Below, piece after piece: positions 8,341 through 17,844 of a stretch of 64,000 nucleotides of DNA. The notes below the pieces were generated by a model. The model worked only from the letters and a program-made list of their open reading frames with translations, searched no databases and was not told the origin of the DNA. The stretch's first letter is position 1. Each line of letters begins with the position of its first letter. Source of the DNA: Bacillota bacterium (GTDB lineage: Bacteria > Bacillota > Clostridia > Oscillospirales > Oscillospiraceae). The position numbers were made by a program, and so were the translations under genes. The stretch is taken from contig JAEWKA010000008.1 in assembly GCA_023386265.1 (NCBI GenBank), forward strand, positions 434,001 to 498,000, given 5' to 3'.

Positions 8341-9666
8341 ATGAAACCGCTTGTTGCCATCGTGGGACGGCCGAACGTGGGCAAGTCCCTGCTTTTTAAT
8401 AGAATAGTCGGCCAGCGTCTCTCCATAGTCGAGGATACGCCGGGCGTCACGCGAGACAGGCTCTATGCGCCCTGCGAGTGGAACGGAATCAGCTTTGACG
8501 TCGTCGACACCGGCGGCATCGAACCGAAAACAGACGACGAAATTTTGCTCTTCATCCGCGAACAGGCGCAGATTGCCATCGACACAGCTGATGTCATCGT
8601 CTTCGTAACCGAGATTGGAACGGGCGTCACCGCCGCCGATATGGATGTTGCAAGCATCCTTCAACGCTCGCGCAAGCCTATCGTACTCGTTGTGAACAAG
8701 ATGGACAAAACAGGCGTTACAGATCCTGCTTTCTACGAGTTTTATTCTCTCGGACTCGGCGACCCCTTCCCTGTTTCCGCTGTTCATGGTCACGGAACGG
8801 GCGATATGCTCGACGCCTGCGTCAAGGCGTTTCCGAAATTTGAAATCTCTGAAGAGGACGAGGATCGCATCAAGGTCGCAGTCATCGGGAAGCCGAATGT
8901 TGGAAAGTCCTCTCTTATCAACCTGATTCTTGGTGAAAACCGCTGCATCGTTTCAAACATTGCCGGCACGACGCGCGACGCGGTCGACAGCCGCGTGGAC
9001 AGTGAACTCGGCAAATACATTTTCATTGATACTGCGGGCATACGACGCAAATCGAGGGTCGAAGACCGCATAGAAAAGTTTTCCGTCATGCGTGCCCAGC
9101 TCGCAATCGAGCGTGCGGACGTCTGCCTCATCATGATTGACGCACGCGAAGGTGTGACCGAACAGGACACTAAGATTGCCGGTCTCGCGCACGAGTCCGG
9201 CAAGGCAAGCATAATTGTCGTCAATAAATGGGACCTCATCGACAAGGACTCCAAAACCATGGACAAAATGCGCGCCGAAATTATGAAGGACCTTATCTTC
9301 ATGACCTATGCGCCTGTCCTTTTCATATCTGCGGTCACGGGCCAGCGTACAAACCGCATTTTCGAGCTTGTGAACTACGTAAACGACCAGAGCGCTATGC
9401 GCATCACGACGGGTATGCTCAACAACGTGCTCGCGGACGCGCAGGCAAGGGTTCAGCCACCCTCCGACAAGGGCAAGCGCCTGAAAATATACTACATTAC
9501 GCAGACCGGCATACGTCCCCCGACCTTCGTTTTGTTTGCTAACAGCCGCGAGCTTTTCCATTTTTCGTATCAAAGATACATTGAAAACCAAATCAGAAGT
9601 GTTTTCGGATTGGAGGGTACGCCCATTCGCATGGTCATAAAGCAGAAGGGCGATAGTGAAGGATGA
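8341..9666 (+). CDS. der: Ribosome biogenesis GTPase Der (EngA)
   Basis: This essential GTPase acts in maturation of the 50S subunit. The 441-residue product has the diagnostic tandem GTPase domains: G1 motifs GRPNVGKS at the N-terminus and GKPNVGKS near residue 183, G3 DTGG and DTAG, and G4 NKMD and NKWD. A C-terminal KH-like domain follows. The first G1 motif ends GKSLLFN where GKSTLFN is usual, a minor variation. SD AAGGAGGG precedes the ATG. Its stop overlaps the plsY start by 4 bp. Confidence 0.97.
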   Translation: MKPLVAIVGRPNVGKSLLFNRIVGQRLSIVEDTPGVTRDRLYAPCEWNGISFDVVDTGGIEPKTDDEILLFIREQAQIAIDTADVIVFVTEIGTGVTAADMDVASILQRSRKPIVLVVNKMDKTGVTDPAFYEFYSLGLGDPFPVSAVHGHGTGDMLDACVKAFPKFEISEEDEDRIKVAVIGKPNVGKSSLINLILGENRCIVSNIAGTTRDAVDSRVDSELGKYIFIDTAGIRRKSRVEDRIEKFSVMRAQLAIERADVCLIMIDAREGVTEQDTKIAGLAHESGKASIIVVNKWDLIDKDSKTMDKMRAEIMKDLIFMTYAPVLFISAVTGQRTNRIFELVNYVNDQSAMRITTGMLNNVLADAQARVQPPSDKGKRLKIYYITQTGIRPPTFVLFANSRELFHFSYQRYIENQIRSVFGLEGTPIRMVIKQKGDSEG

Positions 9667-10295
9667 CAAAGCTGACTCTCTTTCTTGCAATTACCGGTAT
9701 TGTCTCCTATTTTTTGGGTGGTATGAATGGAGCTATCATAGCTTCCATGAACATTTTCAACCGGGACGTCCGCAATTACGGTAGCGGAAATGCGGGCTTG
9801 ACCAACTTTACGCGTACTTTCGGCGGCAAGGGCGTCGTGCTAGTGCTGATTGTCGATATTATCAAAACCATCGCCGCCGTTATGCTTGGTCACTGGCTGC
9901 TCGGTATGGTCGGCGCTCCGATAATCGGCAAGCTATTCGCGGGCTTCTGCGCCATGCTCGGGCATGTCTATCCCGTCTATTATCGTTTCCACGGCGGCAA
10001 GGCCGTCCTTTGTGCCGGGACTCTTGTCTGGATGATTGACTGGCGTGTAGCGCTCATGTGCTGGGCCATTTTTCTCATAGTCGTCGTGTTTACAAAATAT
10101 GTTTCCCTCGGCGCAATATCGGGTACTGTTTTCTTTCCGATTGGGCTTTGGGCTTTCAGCTATACGGGACTAGAGGGTTTTCTAGGTCTTCTCTGCGCGC
10201 TTCTTCTGGTCTTCGCACACCGCGAAAATATAAAGCGGCTACGTAGCGGTACCGAGAGCAAGCTCAATCTTGGCGGCAAACCGAAAAGCCGTTAA
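9663..10295 (+). CDS. plsY: Glycerol-3-phosphate acyltransferase PlsY
   Basis: This membrane enzyme transfers acyl groups from acyl-phosphate to glycerol-3-phosphate, the first step of phospholipid synthesis. The 210-residue product has several membrane segments and the family motifs: SGNAGLTNFTRTFG near residue 41, GHVYPVYYRFHGGKAV near residue 100, and a late HREN motif. Its ATG overlaps the der stop (ATGA), so the two are coupled. It ends shortly before a strong hairpin terminator. Confidence 0.96.
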   Translation: MTKLTLFLAITGIVSYFLGGMNGAIIASMNIFNRDVRNYGSGNAGLTNFTRTFGGKGVVLVLIVDIIKTIAAVMLGHWLLGMVGAPIIGKLFAGFCAMLGHVYPVYYRFHGGKAVLCAGTLVWMIDWRVALMCWAIFLIVVVFTKYVSLGAISGTVFFPIGLWAFSYTGLEGFLGLLCALLLVFAHRENIKRLRSGTESKLNLGGKPKSR

Positions 10296-10312
10296 TTTAG
10301 GAATTATATAGG

Positions 10313-10352
10313 TTTCGGGACGTAAGCTTACCTTCCGTCTCACGTCCCGAAA
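10313..10352 (+). terminator. Terminator after plsY
   Basis: An 11-bp perfect stem (TTTCGGGACGT/ACGTCCCGAAA) encloses an 18-nt loop and runs into AAATTT. It is the likely end of the DUF512-der-plsY transcript. Confidence 0.75.
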
Positions 10353-10384
10353 AATTTGCGTTCCCTGTTTGGGACTAAAGATTA

Positions 10385-10413
10385 TTGACAATAGTAATAA
10401 AATCTGTTAGTAT
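10385..10413 (+). promoter_or_regulatory. Promoter upstream of the tRNA-Ala locus
   Basis: TTGACA, a 17-bp spacer and TAGTAT end 35 bp before the truncated tRNA-Ala 5' fragment. It reads through that fragment into the intact tRNA-Ala gene. Confidence 0.7.
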
Positions 10414-10448
10414 ACCTCTTGCGGTAGATTTAACGCCGCAACGTATTT

Positions 10449-10470
10449 GGGGGAGTAGCTCAGCTGGGAG
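10449..10470 (+). pseudogene. 5' fragment of a tRNA-Ala gene (acceptor strand and D-arm)
   Basis: These 22 bases match the first 22 bases of the intact tRNA-Ala at 10565 except for two positions in the acceptor stem. Similarity stops abruptly after GGGAG, and unrelated sequence follows. The missing remainder matches the 3' fragment at 18148-18206, which begins with the same GGGAG, so the two may once have been one gene. Confidence 0.65.
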
Positions 10471-10564
10471 CCCAAGGTATCCGGTGTGCCACCCCACAAA
10501 TTAAAATCTTCCCTTCAATTTAAACTGCCGGAATTCCTTGTAAATGCAAGGTTTTTCAAATCCT

Positions 10565-10640
10565 GGGGGTATAGCTCAGCTGGGAGAGCGTCTGACTGGC
10601 AGTCAGAAGGTCAGCGGTTCGATCCCGCTTATCTCCACCA
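10565..10640 (+). tRNA. tRNA-Ala (anticodon GGC)
   Basis: This is a 76-nt cloverleaf with encoded CCA. The acceptor stem GGGGGTA pairs with TATCTCC and includes the G3-U70 wobble pair that identifies alanine tRNAs. The D-arm is GCTC...GAGC, the anticodon stem is TCTGA/TCAGA with loop CTGGCAG (anticodon GGC), and the T-arm is AGCGG/CCGCT. A promoter lies upstream and a terminator starts directly after the CCA. Confidence 0.95.
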
Positions 10641-10645
10641 TAAAA
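10582..10645 (+). repeat. Left copy of 64-bp direct repeat (tRNA-Ala 3' part)
   Basis: It is identical base for base to 18148-18211. It covers the D-arm end through the CCA plus TAAAA of the downstream terminator. The geometry is that of attL/attR produced by integration at a tRNA 3' end. Confidence 0.85.
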
Positions 10646-10676
10646 GTCTGTAGTATCAATTACTACAGGCTTTTTT
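10642..10676 (+). terminator. Terminator of the intact tRNA-Ala
   Basis: A 14-bp stem with one G-U pair (AAAAGTCTGTAGTA/TACTACAGGCTTTT) and a 5-nt loop is followed by T residues, immediately after the tRNA. Confidence 0.85.
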
Positions 10677-10792
10677 GTCTTCTATTAAATTGGTTAAAAT
10701 TTGCCCCAAAATCGTTTTTAGCCACTATTTAGTCACTACTAAGACACAGGATAAAATCACAGCATTATTAACGAATAGTCTTTGTGCGCTAT

Positions 10793-11454
10793 TTAAAACA
10801 TTTGATAGGTATACGTCGTCGCGCCGTCGGGAGTTATCTGTTTCATCAGATTCCCGGCAGCGTCGTAGTCGTATGTGGTCGTCCCGTCTGTTCCCGTTTT
10901 GGTGAGCAGGCAGTTTTGTTTGTCATAGGTATAAGTATATTTGTTATCGGAAGAAGATTGCCCGAAATATCGTAGGAGTAAGTAGTGGTCATGCCCTCAA
11001 TGACCGTTGATGTGAGATTGTTCGCCTTGTCGTAGTAGTAGCGGACACTCTGGTCGGCCTTTTTGACGTCAACGCCTGTCCGCTGCTCACTCTTGAGATT
11101 TCCCGCATCGTCGTAACCGTAAATTATCTCGCGGCGCGTGGAGTTTGCCTTGTCGACCTCCTTCTGCTGAATCATCAGACCAGCGGCATTGTAGTCGTAT
11201 TCTGTCGTTGAACCATCGCTGTAGGCCGCCTTTGTGACCTTGCCCTCCGCGTCGCACGTGTAGGTTGTACCCTTGCCGTCGTAGTCCATCAGATTAGCGA
11301 CACATCCAAGGGTGTCGTAGGTGTTCGTAACCGCGTTCCCGTCAGGGTAGGTCGTCTTCTCATTTTCGCGGTTCGTGAGCTGAGTCAGGTTACTGACGAT
11401 CCCGAAAGGGAAAAGCAACAACCGAGGATGCGAGAGGACCACACGTGGCAGCAA
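10793..11454 (-). pseudogene. RHS/YD-repeat protein fragment, frameshifted
   Basis: The minus strand encodes YD-type repeats (TYDTLG, YTCDAEG, YDYNAAGL, YGYDDAGNL, YYYDKANNL, YSYDISGNL) typical of RHS wall-associated or toxin-delivery proteins, but only about 200 residues remain. Near 10955 the frame shifts by one. In the next frame the repeat pattern continues cleanly (YTYDKQNCLL, then TTYDYDAAGNLM and TTYTYQMF) to a stop at 10793. Upstream of about 11400 the homology stops, so the 5' part is gone too. No toxin tip or immunity gene is visible. It is a relic inside the putative island. Confidence 0.8.
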
Positions 11455-11622
11455 ACTGCCGTTCTAAGAAAAGTGCGAGTGGTGTACATCGGTTAGGTAG
11501 GGCAGAACTAGCAAGCCGCTTTGCAATGACCTTGTCAGCCTACAATGATACTCCTTCTCAGCCATAGACTCAAGCAATGGGAGCAGCCCGGAGAAATGCT
11601 CGGGGAGGCTAGCTTCCTGTGG

Positions 11623-11643
11623 AGCGGTGTTCACCGCTTTTTT
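11623..11643 (+). terminator. Small terminator-like hairpin
   Basis: AGCGGT and ACCGCT form a 6-bp stem with a GTTC loop followed by a T-run, in the gene-free stretch between the RHS relic and the SLH gene. No intact gene is seen that it would serve. Confidence 0.45.
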
Positions 11644-11706
11644 GTTCGTCGGCCTTGGTTCGGGATGTAGTGTCAAATAGAACCGTAATAATTTAAGCCA
11701 TAGGGC

Positions 11707-11793
11707 TTAATGGCAGAATTTACGGAGATCGCCTGATGCAAGAATATCCGTATTAGTTCATCTGACTGCGGTCTCCGTTTTTTGTGCCATTAA
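11707..11793 (+). repeat. 87-bp nested inverted-repeat element
   Basis: The ends TTAATGGCA/TGCCATTAA form a perfect 9-bp inverted repeat. Inside it ACGGAGATCGC pairs with GCGGTCTCCGT (one G-U), the latter followed by a T-run. It could be a structured RNA with a terminator, or a small MITE-like element. The rest of 11,640-11,960 shows no gene I can support. Confidence 0.45.
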
Positions 11794-11966
11794 ACTGCGA
11801 TATATTAAGCGAGAGGAATAGTGAATCGCAGACGGCAAGCCCATCTGGTTTGCTATTAAGGTGTCTCAAAAAACCCTTTTTTGTCCCAAATGAAGGTGTT
11901 TTTTATCTGTAATTGAATTATTTCGGGGAAAATAAGTGGGATTATGTCGAATATGAAAAGATTATG

Positions 11967-11995
11967 TTGATAGATGGAAAATAATACATTATGAT
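11967..11995 (+). promoter_or_regulatory. Promoter of the SLH surface-protein gene
   Basis: TTGATA, a 17-bp spacer and TATGAT lie 67 bp before the GTG start codon of the large SLH gene. Confidence 0.6.
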
Positions 11996-12062
11996 TAATA
12001 TAGATAACTTTAATTGAGAAAAGAAGTGGAGTCACAGCGGATATTATATTGGAGGAATAAAA

Positions 12063-15000
12063 GTGAAAATTAAGAACATTTTCGTTAAGCTTCTAAGCAT
12101 TGCGCTGGCGGCTTTTCTGCTGCTGACAGCAACACCATTCGCCAGAGCGGAAGCGACTGTCCATGATGTGATAAACGCGATGGGTCTTTACACGGCACTG
12201 GATAACTTTAAAAATGACGCAAATGGCTACGCAAGCGGTGATACGATACGATTGACGGGCGATATTGAATACGGCAACAACATCGTGTCTGAGTTAACAG
12301 GAAAAGAGCTTACAATTGATTTAAACGGACATTTGTTTAAAACCGCCGGCATATCTGTCAGCTGCGCGGGCCGCTTATTCGTCATCGATACGAATTCCAC
12401 CAAGGGAACGATGACCGTGAACGGGTACTTATCCGCCAGCAGCGGTGGCGTTATAAGCCCGTCAGCCGATGTAATATTGAACGCGAGTGGAAGCCTGTCC
12501 GCCGACGGAAGCGGAAGTTCAGTGTCCGTAAACAACGTTACCACCGACTCCTACGGCGTGACGGTCTCAAACGGAGGCATCGCGACCGTTGACGGCGACA
12601 TTACAGTGAACACGGTTTACAGCGGAGTCTACGGAGCGGGTATCGGCACTGGCGATGGTACCATTACTGTAAACGGCGATATCCTGATTAACGGAAGCTT
12701 CTGCTATGGAGTCAATACGAAAAGCGACAGCTCCGGCGGGTCTATCACCGTAAACGGCAGTGTTACGGCGAGCGGTGTGAACTCTTCCGGAGTCTGGGTT
12801 GAAGGAACATCCAACATTGTGTCGGTGAAAGGCAATGTCATTGGCGCCAGCTATGGCACCGCCATTAATACCAGTTACAGCGGAAACTCCATCACCGTCG
12901 GTACGGATACGAGCAGCGCAAATGTAACGGCGACCGCTGCCGGCGGTCGTGGTGCATCCATCGGTTTTGGAACCAATCACACAATAATAATCTACGGCAA
13001 TGTTACCGCGAACGGAGGTCCCACTGCCGGTAACAATAATTCATACGGCATACTGATGTCGTCCTCAGCGAACAGCACAATCACTGTTGATGGCAGCGTA
13101 TCCTCAATCGGTGAAAAAAGCAAAGGCGTGTACATCACAAGCGGTACGGTGAATATAGACGGGGATGTTATTACCACGAGCGAAAGCAGCGTTCCGCTTG
13201 ATACATATGGGCTCGAGGTTTCCGGCGGCATCGCGAACGTGGGCGGCAACGTCACTGCCAGCAGCACCGGAGTATATATATCATCTGGCTCCGCACATGT
13301 AAAAGACAACGTAACTGTAACCGTGCCGAGCTCGGAAACGGAATATGGCTATTCGGCAATCAGTCTTTCTCCTGGCGGTACAGTCATAGTGGACGGAAAT
13401 GTTTCCATCACAGGCGCCACAACAGTCTACGGGGTGAATATATCCCAGTTCGGGTCGTACGCATCAGATGCCAGCGCAACAGTTCACGGCGACGTCTCGG
13501 CTTCGACGATGGGAACCACTTATAAAACGGCTTATGGCGTTAATACCTACAACTCGACGGGATTTAAATCTGATGTCACGGTCGACGGCGATGTGAAGGC
13601 AACAGCTGTCTATGAGGCCAGGGGCTTATCCGCCTATATGAGCAATGTCACGGTCGGCGGAATCGTGTCCGCAAGCGGCGCCGCAACCAACACCGGCGTA
13701 ATAGCATCTGGCGGCAGTACTGTCAAGGTGAACGGCGGAATAAGCGCCGCCTCGTACATAATAGGCAACTATCCCACTGTTCTGAACGTCGGCGGCGGCA
13801 CGCTGAACGGCACAACCGGTTATTTTGATTACGCCTGTGCAGGAGGCACCACCGTCAGCGTAAAGGGCTGGACGCTTACCGTCGCAGCCGGAACGGGCGG
13901 AGTCGCGGGAATCGGCGGTACAACGGTCAGCACAGGCCTTTTTGAGGCCTTCGGCAGCGCCAATATCACTGCCTCAGACACAGTCTCCGGCTATGATTTC
14001 TACAGATGGACCGCAACCGGCGAAGGGAGCTTCGGGAACTCTTCCAGCGCCTCCACTACGTTCACTATGCCGGTGGCGGACACCACGGTCACGGCGAACT
14101 TTATAACTGCACCCACTTACTCAGTGGATACCTCAGGGCTGACCCACGGCAGCATTGCGGCCTCTCCCTCGTCCGCGGAGCAGGGGGCCACGGTCACGCT
14201 GACGCTCACGCCGGATGAGGCCTATCAATACGCGGCGGGCAGCCTCAAATATAGCTACGGCGGAAACGAGTACCCCCTCACGGTCACGGGGAATACCGCC
14301 TCTTTCATAATGCCCGCGGGCGACGTGGCGGTGTCGGCAACATTCGAGGCGCTCACCGTGCCAACGGTAACGACTACAACTCTGCCTGCCGGTACAAAAA
14401 CAGTAAGCTATTCGCAAACGCTTACCCAATCCGGCAACGCGAGCGCCGCTTGGGATCTTGATTCCGGTAGCCTGCCCGGCGGGCTTTCACTTTCGGCGGC
14501 AGGTGTTCTTAGCGGCACGCCGAGCGCGGAAGGCACTTTTACCTTTACTGTTAAGACGGAAAATGCCGGGGGCAGCGACACGCAGGAGTTGACTCTCGTC
14601 ATCGCGGGAGTAAATCCAAAAATCACCACGACCACCCTGACAGACGCAACTGAGGACAGCGACTATTCCTTTACGTTCGCCGCTACCGGTGTGAGCGGAT
14701 ACTATTGGGGTATTAGCATTGATAAAGACGGTCAAGCATGGCCCTCCGGTCTTTATATTAACTCGAATACAGGCGAAATTTACGGAACTCCCTCAAATGA
14801 GATTAGTGAAGATACAACCTACAGCTTTACTGTTACAGTCAGCAACTGGATAGGCGAAAGCCAGGTAAGCGATTCCAAAGATTTTACTCTCACACTACAC
14901 CCTGCTCCGGAATACGCGCTTACCTTGACGGCGGGCAGCGGAGGGATCATAATAACAGGAACAAGCAAGAATTATGAAGCCGGCTCCAAACTAAGCATCA

Positions 15001-17771
15001 CGGCCGAGCCCGATGATGGTTATGTTTTTTCCGGCTGGACCTCCCCCAGCGGCGTGAGCTTCAGTGATGAAACAAGCGAAGCCACTTTCTTCTATATGCC
15101 GGCGCACGCGGTAACTGTCACAGCGACTTTCGTGCAGGGGTATAATGTGACGGTGCCTGCGATGTCAGGCGGCAGCATTACTGCAATCCCGCAGCTCGCG
15201 GCGTTCGGAACCACCGTCGGCCTGACAATTATCCCGGCTCCGGGCAAGCAGCTCAAAGCCGATAGCCTCAAGTGCAGTTATGGAGGGAACGATTACACTA
15301 TAACGCCCAATGGGAATTCAGCCGACTTCACTATGCCGGCCGAAGATGTAACGATTTCGGCTGAGTTTGAAGATAAACCCGCACTCGAGGTCACTGACGC
15401 GGATGGACTTTACGATGCCTTAGAAGGCCTGGAGAGCGGCGATACCATCCGCTTAATGAACGACATCGAGTATTCGGACTCCGTAATGATAAGTGATAAA
15501 ACCCTGACAATTGACCTAAACGGACACAATCTGACACTGTCGGGCGACGGCCCTGCGCTCAGCGTGACGAACGGCGGAAAACTGAAGCTGACAGGAGAAG
15601 GCGAACTGAATGTTTTGGGCCGTGTCTATATCGACGACACCAACAGTAGTGCGACCGTGACAAGCATTCGCTCCTCATCGGAATATTACGGAGCAGAAGT
15701 CTATGACGGCGGTGAACTTACAGTAACTGACAGCGTAACTATAACAGGACAATATTCCTGTGGAGTATACGTCGATAACGGTACAATCTCGGTAGGCAAA
15801 GACGTAATGGTGGACGGTTATATTTCCCGCGGCGTGTATACCTATAATGGCACTGTTACGGTGACCGGCAGCATAACTGCAACGGGAGAAAACTGCTATG
15901 GCGTGGATTCCTATTACAGTACTGTTACCGTGACCGGCGACGTGTCAGCAGCAGGTGAATATTCCTCTGGCATATATGCTAATTACGGCACCGCCGAGGT
16001 GAATGGCAGCGTAACGGCAACGGGAGACTACTGCTGTGGCGTGTACGCAAACGAAAACAGTGAAATCTCGGTAAGTGGCTCTTTGACGGCGTCTGCAGAC
16101 GGTAACGGTACAAATGCCTTAGGCGCTTATATCTATTACAATGGTATGGTCACGGTAAACGGCGCAATAGCGGGAAGTATAAAATCGGTGGATAACGAAG
16201 ACGAGAAGACCATTACCAACGAAGACATCGTGCTAAATGGCGATGGAACCTATTTTGAATACGAAAACGCAGATGGCGGCTTTGTCCGTCTCAAGGCGTG
16301 GACGCTCGGCGTGAGCGCCGGAAGTGGCGGCAGCGTCAGCGACGTTTCGGGGAAATACAGGGCGGGCGAGCAGATAACAGCCGTTGCCACGCCAACGAGC
16401 GGCTATTCTTTCAAAAGATGGAACGCCACCGGAACAACCCTGAGCAGTACGACCAACGCTTCGGTCAGCTTCATAGTGCCAACGGCAAACGTAACGCTGG
16501 AGGCGGTTTTTGAAGCTGTTTCTTCCGGCGGAGTCGGCGGTCAGGGTCAGCAGAACCAGCCGCAAACCGAAATTTCTGGGAACACGGCGACAGCCACTAC
16601 GACGACCACAGCCGTATCCATCGGGGCTAGGGCAAGCGCCTTGGTAAGCCAGTCCCAGATGAGTAGCGCCATCGATAAGGCGAAAGAAGCCGCTTCCGCC
16701 CATGGCGGAAATACCTTAGCAGCGGTGGAAATTAAGGTGGAGGCTCCGACCGGCGCTACCACAGTGGGAGCCAGCCTTCCAGCGTCCTCCTTGAGCCAGG
16801 CGGCAAGCGGCGGTATCCAGAGTCTGGCGGTAAGCTCCCCTGTGGCCACAGTAAGCTTTGACGCGGCCGCCCTCGGTACTATCGCTAGCACGGCCTCCGG
16901 GGATGTTATGATTACCTCTGCCCGAATTACGGATTCTTCATCTCTCTCTCCTGCCGCACAGGAAAAAATGCAGGAGGGACGTCCGGTGTATAGCTTCAGC
17001 GTCACCAGCGGAAACGAAACTATCTCCCAGTTCGGCGGGACGGTGACAGTATCGATTCCCTATACGCTCGGCCAAGGTGAGGATCCCACCGCCGTTGTGA
17101 TCTACTATATCGATGCGTCTGGCTCGCTTCAGACCGTGAGCGACTGCAGGTATGATCAATCGACCGGAACAGTGCGTTTCGGCACGACCCATTTTTCGGA
17201 ATATCTGGTGGGATACAACAAGGTAAGCTTCAGTGATGTGGCACAGGACGCGTGGTACTACAACGCGGTTAGCTTCCTCGCGGCGCGCGAGATTACAGGC
17301 GGAACCGGTGATGGAAAATTCAGCCCCGACACTAAACTTACAAGAGGGCAGTTCATTACCCTGCTGATGAAAGCGTATGGTATCAGTCCCAATTCCGCAC
17401 CGACGGGAACTGTACAGTTTGCGGACGTCGGCGACACATACTATACTAAATATCTGTTGGCGGCAAGGGGCCTCGGAATTACTGGCGGAATCGGAAACAA
17501 TCAGTTTGCGCCCGAACGGGTCATTTCAAGGCAGGAAATGTTCGTAATGCTTTATAATGCTCTCAAAGCAATTAACAAATTACCCACAATATCCGCGACA
17601 AAACAACTAACGAATTTTAGCGATTCATCTCAGGTTGCAGCGTGGGCACAGGAGGCTGTAAACACTCTCGTTAAAGGCGGAATAGTTACCGGAGACGGTA
17701 ATAAACTTGAGCCTGAGGGTTCGGCTACCCGTGCGCAGACAGCACAACTGCTTTTCAAGCTTCTGTCATAG
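12063..17771 (+). CDS. Large SLH-anchored surface protein with beta-helix-like repeats
   Basis: This is an exported cell-surface protein of 1,902 residues. The GTG start follows TTGGAGGAATAAAA. A signal peptide ends near AFARA (about residue 29). Residues ~35-600 and ~1110-1390 are arrays of short repeats of the type VNGDVTASG/VTVTGSVTATG, resembling parallel beta-helix strands. Between and after them are divergent InlB B-repeat modules (GYDFYRW, GYVFSGW, GYSFKRW followed by FTMP) and Ig-like modules with LPGGLSLSAAGVLSGTPS. The last ~180 residues are three S-layer homology domains starting VSFSDVAQDAWYYNAV, which bind pyruvylated wall polymer. An adhesin or S-layer role is inferred; no enzymatic motif is seen. 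Confidence 0.85.
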   Translation: MKIKNIFVKLLSIALAAFLLLTATPFARAEATVHDVINAMGLYTALDNFKNDANGYASGDTIRLTGDIEYGNNIVSELTGKELTIDLNGHLFKTAGISVSCAGRLFVIDTNSTKGTMTVNGYLSASSGGVISPSADVILNASGSLSADGSGSSVSVNNVTTDSYGVTVSNGGIATVDGDITVNTVYSGVYGAGIGTGDGTITVNGDILINGSFCYGVNTKSDSSGGSITVNGSVTASGVNSSGVWVEGTSNIVSVKGNVIGASYGTAINTSYSGNSITVGTDTSSANVTATAAGGRGASIGFGTNHTIIIYGNVTANGGPTAGNNNSYGILMSSSANSTITVDGSVSSIGEKSKGVYITSGTVNIDGDVITTSESSVPLDTYGLEVSGGIANVGGNVTASSTGVYISSGSAHVKDNVTVTVPSSETEYGYSAISLSPGGTVIVDGNVSITGATTVYGVNISQFGSYASDASATVHGDVSASTMGTTYKTAYGVNTYNSTGFKSDVTVDGDVKATAVYEARGLSAYMSNVTVGGIVSASGAATNTGVIASGGSTVKVNGGISAASYIIGNYPTVLNVGGGTLNGTTGYFDYACAGGTTVSVKGWTLTVAAGTGGVAGIGGTTVSTGLFEAFGSANITASDTVSGYDFYRWTATGEGSFGNSSSASTTFTMPVADTTVTANFITAPTYSVDTSGLTHGSIAASPSSAEQGATVTLTLTPDEAYQYAAGSLKYSYGGNEYPLTVTGNTASFIMPAGDVAVSATFEALTVPTVTTTTLPAGTKTVSYSQTLTQSGNASAAWDLDSGSLPGGLSLSAAGVLSGTPSAEGTFTFTVKTENAGGSDTQELTLVIAGVNPKITTTTLTDATEDSDYSFTFAATGVSGYYWGISIDKDGQAWPSGLYINSNTGEIYGTPSNEISEDTTYSFTVTVSNWIGESQVSDSKDFTLTLHPAPEYALTLTAGSGGIIITGTSKNYEAGSKLSITAEPDDGYVFSGWTSPSGVSFSDETSEATFFYMPAHAVTVTATFVQGYNVTVPAMSGGSITAIPQLAAFGTTVGLTIIPAPGKQLKADSLKCSYGGNDYTITPNGNSADFTMPAEDVTISAEFEDKPALEVTDADGLYDALEGLESGDTIRLMNDIEYSDSVMISDKTLTIDLNGHNLTLSGDGPALSVTNGGKLKLTGEGELNVLGRVYIDDTNSSATVTSIRSSSEYYGAEVYDGGELTVTDSVTITGQYSCGVYVDNGTISVGKDVMVDGYISRGVYTYNGTVTVTGSITATGENCYGVDSYYSTVTVTGDVSAAGEYSSGIYANYGTAEVNGSVTATGDYCCGVYANENSEISVSGSLTASADGNGTNALGAYIYYNGMVTVNGAIAGSIKSVDNEDEKTITNEDIVLNGDGTYFEYENADGGFVRLKAWTLGVSAGSGGSVSDVSGKYRAGEQITAVATPTSGYSFKRWNATGTTLSSTTNASVSFIVPTANVTLEAVFEAVSSGGVGGQGQQNQPQTEISGNTATATTTTTAVSIGARASALVSQSQMSSAIDKAKEAASAHGGNTLAAVEIKVEAPTGATTVGASLPASSLSQAASGGIQSLAVSSPVATVSFDAAALGTIASTASGDVMITSARITDSSSLSPAAQEKMQEGRPVYSFSVTSGNETISQFGGTVTVSIPYTLGQGEDPTAVVIYYIDASGSLQTVSDCRYDQSTGTVRFGTTHFSEYLVGYNKVSFSDVAQDAWYYNAVSFLAAREITGGTGDGKFSPDTKLTRGQFITLLMKAYGISPNSAPTGTVQFADVGDTYYTKYLLAARGLGITGGIGNNQFAPERVISRQEMFVMLYNALKAINKLPTISATKQLTNFSDSSQVAAWAQEAVNTLVKGGIVTGDGNKLEPEGSATRAQTAQLLFKLLS

Positions 17772-17782
17772 GAGCAGATAAA

Positions 17783-17815
17783 CGGCGGTTCAGATAATAT
17801 CTGAACCGCCGAAAA
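17783..17815 (+). terminator. Terminator after the SLH gene
   Basis: A perfect 14-bp inverted repeat (CGGCGGTTCAGATA and its complement) with a minimal loop begins 11 bp after the stop codon. The T-run is weak on the plus strand. Confidence 0.65.
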
Positions 17816-17844
17816 ATTCAACGATAATATTTAAGGAGACTAAA

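Noticed and set aside
8953..9690. 245-residue minus-strand frame opposite der
   Set aside because: It is a shadow of the second GTPase domain and plsY start, with no recognisable domain.
11395..11560. Possible group II intron end next to the RHS relic (GTGCGAG start-like sequence and a hairpin)
   Set aside because: Neither a domain V consensus hairpin nor a reverse transcriptase fragment could be found, so the likeness is too weak to call.
11464..11676. 70-residue minus-strand frame between the RHS relic and the SLH gene
   Set aside because: It has no ribosome binding site or family resemblance, and it overlaps a terminator-like hairpin.
12500..16200. CRISPR-like periodicity in the SLH gene
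   Set aside because: The repetition is at the protein level (beta-helix rungs) with variable DNA units, without fixed repeat and spacer lengths, and no cas genes are present.
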